From Streptomyces sp. ATexAB-D23 (GTDB taxonomy: Bacteria; Actinomycetota; Actinomycetes; Streptomycetales; Streptomycetaceae), in contig NZ_KB892009.1 in the NCBI RefSeq assembly GCF_000373645.1, positions 104,505-168,504 on the forward strand: a stretch of 64,000 nt of DNA, written 5' to 3'. The position numbers and the translations under genes are program-made. The notes below the pieces were generated by a model. It did not search any database. It saw only the letters and a list, made by a program, of their open reading frames with translations, and was not told the DNA's origin. Below are positions 63,590-64,000 of this stretch, piece by piece; position 1 is the stretch's first letter, and each line of letters starts with the position of its first letter.

Positions 63590-64000
63590 CCAGTACGTTT
63601 ACGTCTCCACCTCACCGGGAAGCACCCGCGCACTCGTGCGTCGCGATGCCCCCACAGGGGGGTGGGAATTCCGACTCAGAACTTCTGATAAAGTCGGAGC
63701 CGCCGGAAAGGGAAACGCGAAAGCGAAGAACTGGAAAGCGGAAAAGCACGGCCCGCTTCGACCGGGAATCGGACACGAAAGAGTCTGATAGAGTCGGAAA
63801 CGCAAGACCGAAGGGAAGCGCCCGGAGGAAAGCCTCAGAAAATGTTCTGCGGGTGAGTACAAAGGAAGCGTCCGTTCCTTGAGAACTCAACAGCGTGCCA
63901 AAAGTCAACGCCAGATATGTTGATACCCCGGCCTGCTTCGGCAGGTTGGTGGTTCCTTTGAAAAGTCCTACGAGGTCACTGACCTGGTAGGCAATTACAC
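63590..64000 (+). promoter_or_regulatory. rRNA operon promoter region and 16S leader (16S gene lies beyond the window)
   Basis: No gene. The sequence becomes AT-richer and purine-rich, and has -10-like TAAAGT (63689-63694) and TAGAGT (63789-63794), each in a TCTGATA-AGTCGG context, consistent with tandem rrn promoters. A 6-bp boxB-like hairpin (63862-63867 with 63875-63880) overlaps a boxA-like GTTCCTTGAGAACTCAA. The GATATGTTGATACCCC stretch and a TTCG-loop hairpin (63933-63946) are typical of the Streptomyces 16S leader processing stem. The NusA encoded in this window would act on such a boxA. Confidence 0.85.

Overview
This is a high-GC actinobacterial chromosome segment, almost certainly from a Streptomyces species. 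Evidence for this is the very strong third-position GC bias, the frequent GTG and TTG starts, and the familiar Streptomyces core order rimP-nusA-ylxR-infB-DUF503-rbfA-truB-ribF, then rpsO-pnp-M16 peptidase-dapB-thyX-dapA-rnj, ending in an rRNA operon leader. No tRNA, CRISPR array, insertion sequence or prophage was seen.

Layout. 1-9.7 kb: two tandem GH87-type beta-helix glucanases (the first cut by the window edge), a glycerophosphodiesterase, an adenosine/aminodeoxyfutalosine deaminase, a DUF4190 membrane protein, a NADAR protein, a secreted GH18 chitinase behind a DasR-like operator, and a PAP2 phosphatase. 9.8-19.3 kb: nitrogen/GABA-type catabolism (gabT, a membrane VirD4-like ATPase, a PucR regulator, an aldehyde dehydrogenase) and a large acyl-CoA dehydrogenase. 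19.4-28 kb: an unusual EPSP synthase, the MEP isoprenoid genes dxr and ispG with an rseP-type site-2 protease between them, two GNAT acetyltransferases and proS. 28-30 kb: a degenerate APH-fold protein and two ferritin-like (DUF4439-type) genes, one of them a lipoprotein. 30.2-42.4 kb: the translation/transcription cluster, interrupted by a 1331-aa pseudo-trypsin/STAND-NTPase protein between truB and ribF. 42.4-48.5 kb: a five-gene peptide ABC transporter operon on the minus strand. 48.7-53.2 kb: an EspI-like MinD/ParA ATPase, a DUF397 protein and what reads as a decayed tail of an EccC type VII secretion ATPase beside rpsO. This suggests that a type VII secretion locus has been lost here. 53.3-64 kb: RNA degradation (pnp, rnj), lysine/DAP synthesis (dapB, dapA), thyX, and the promoter/leader of an rrn operon whose 16S gene starts beyond the window.

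Most noteworthy observations: the type VII secretion fossil; a chain of three overlapping ATGA-linked mini-ORFs in the infB leader; the pseudo-protease/NTPase giant; an EPSP synthase with Ala at the Gly96 position; a run of four C-tracts in the leader of the second GH87 gene; and several proteins of recognisable families that lack catalytic residues. Function calls come from reading motifs in the translated sequence. No database search was possible.
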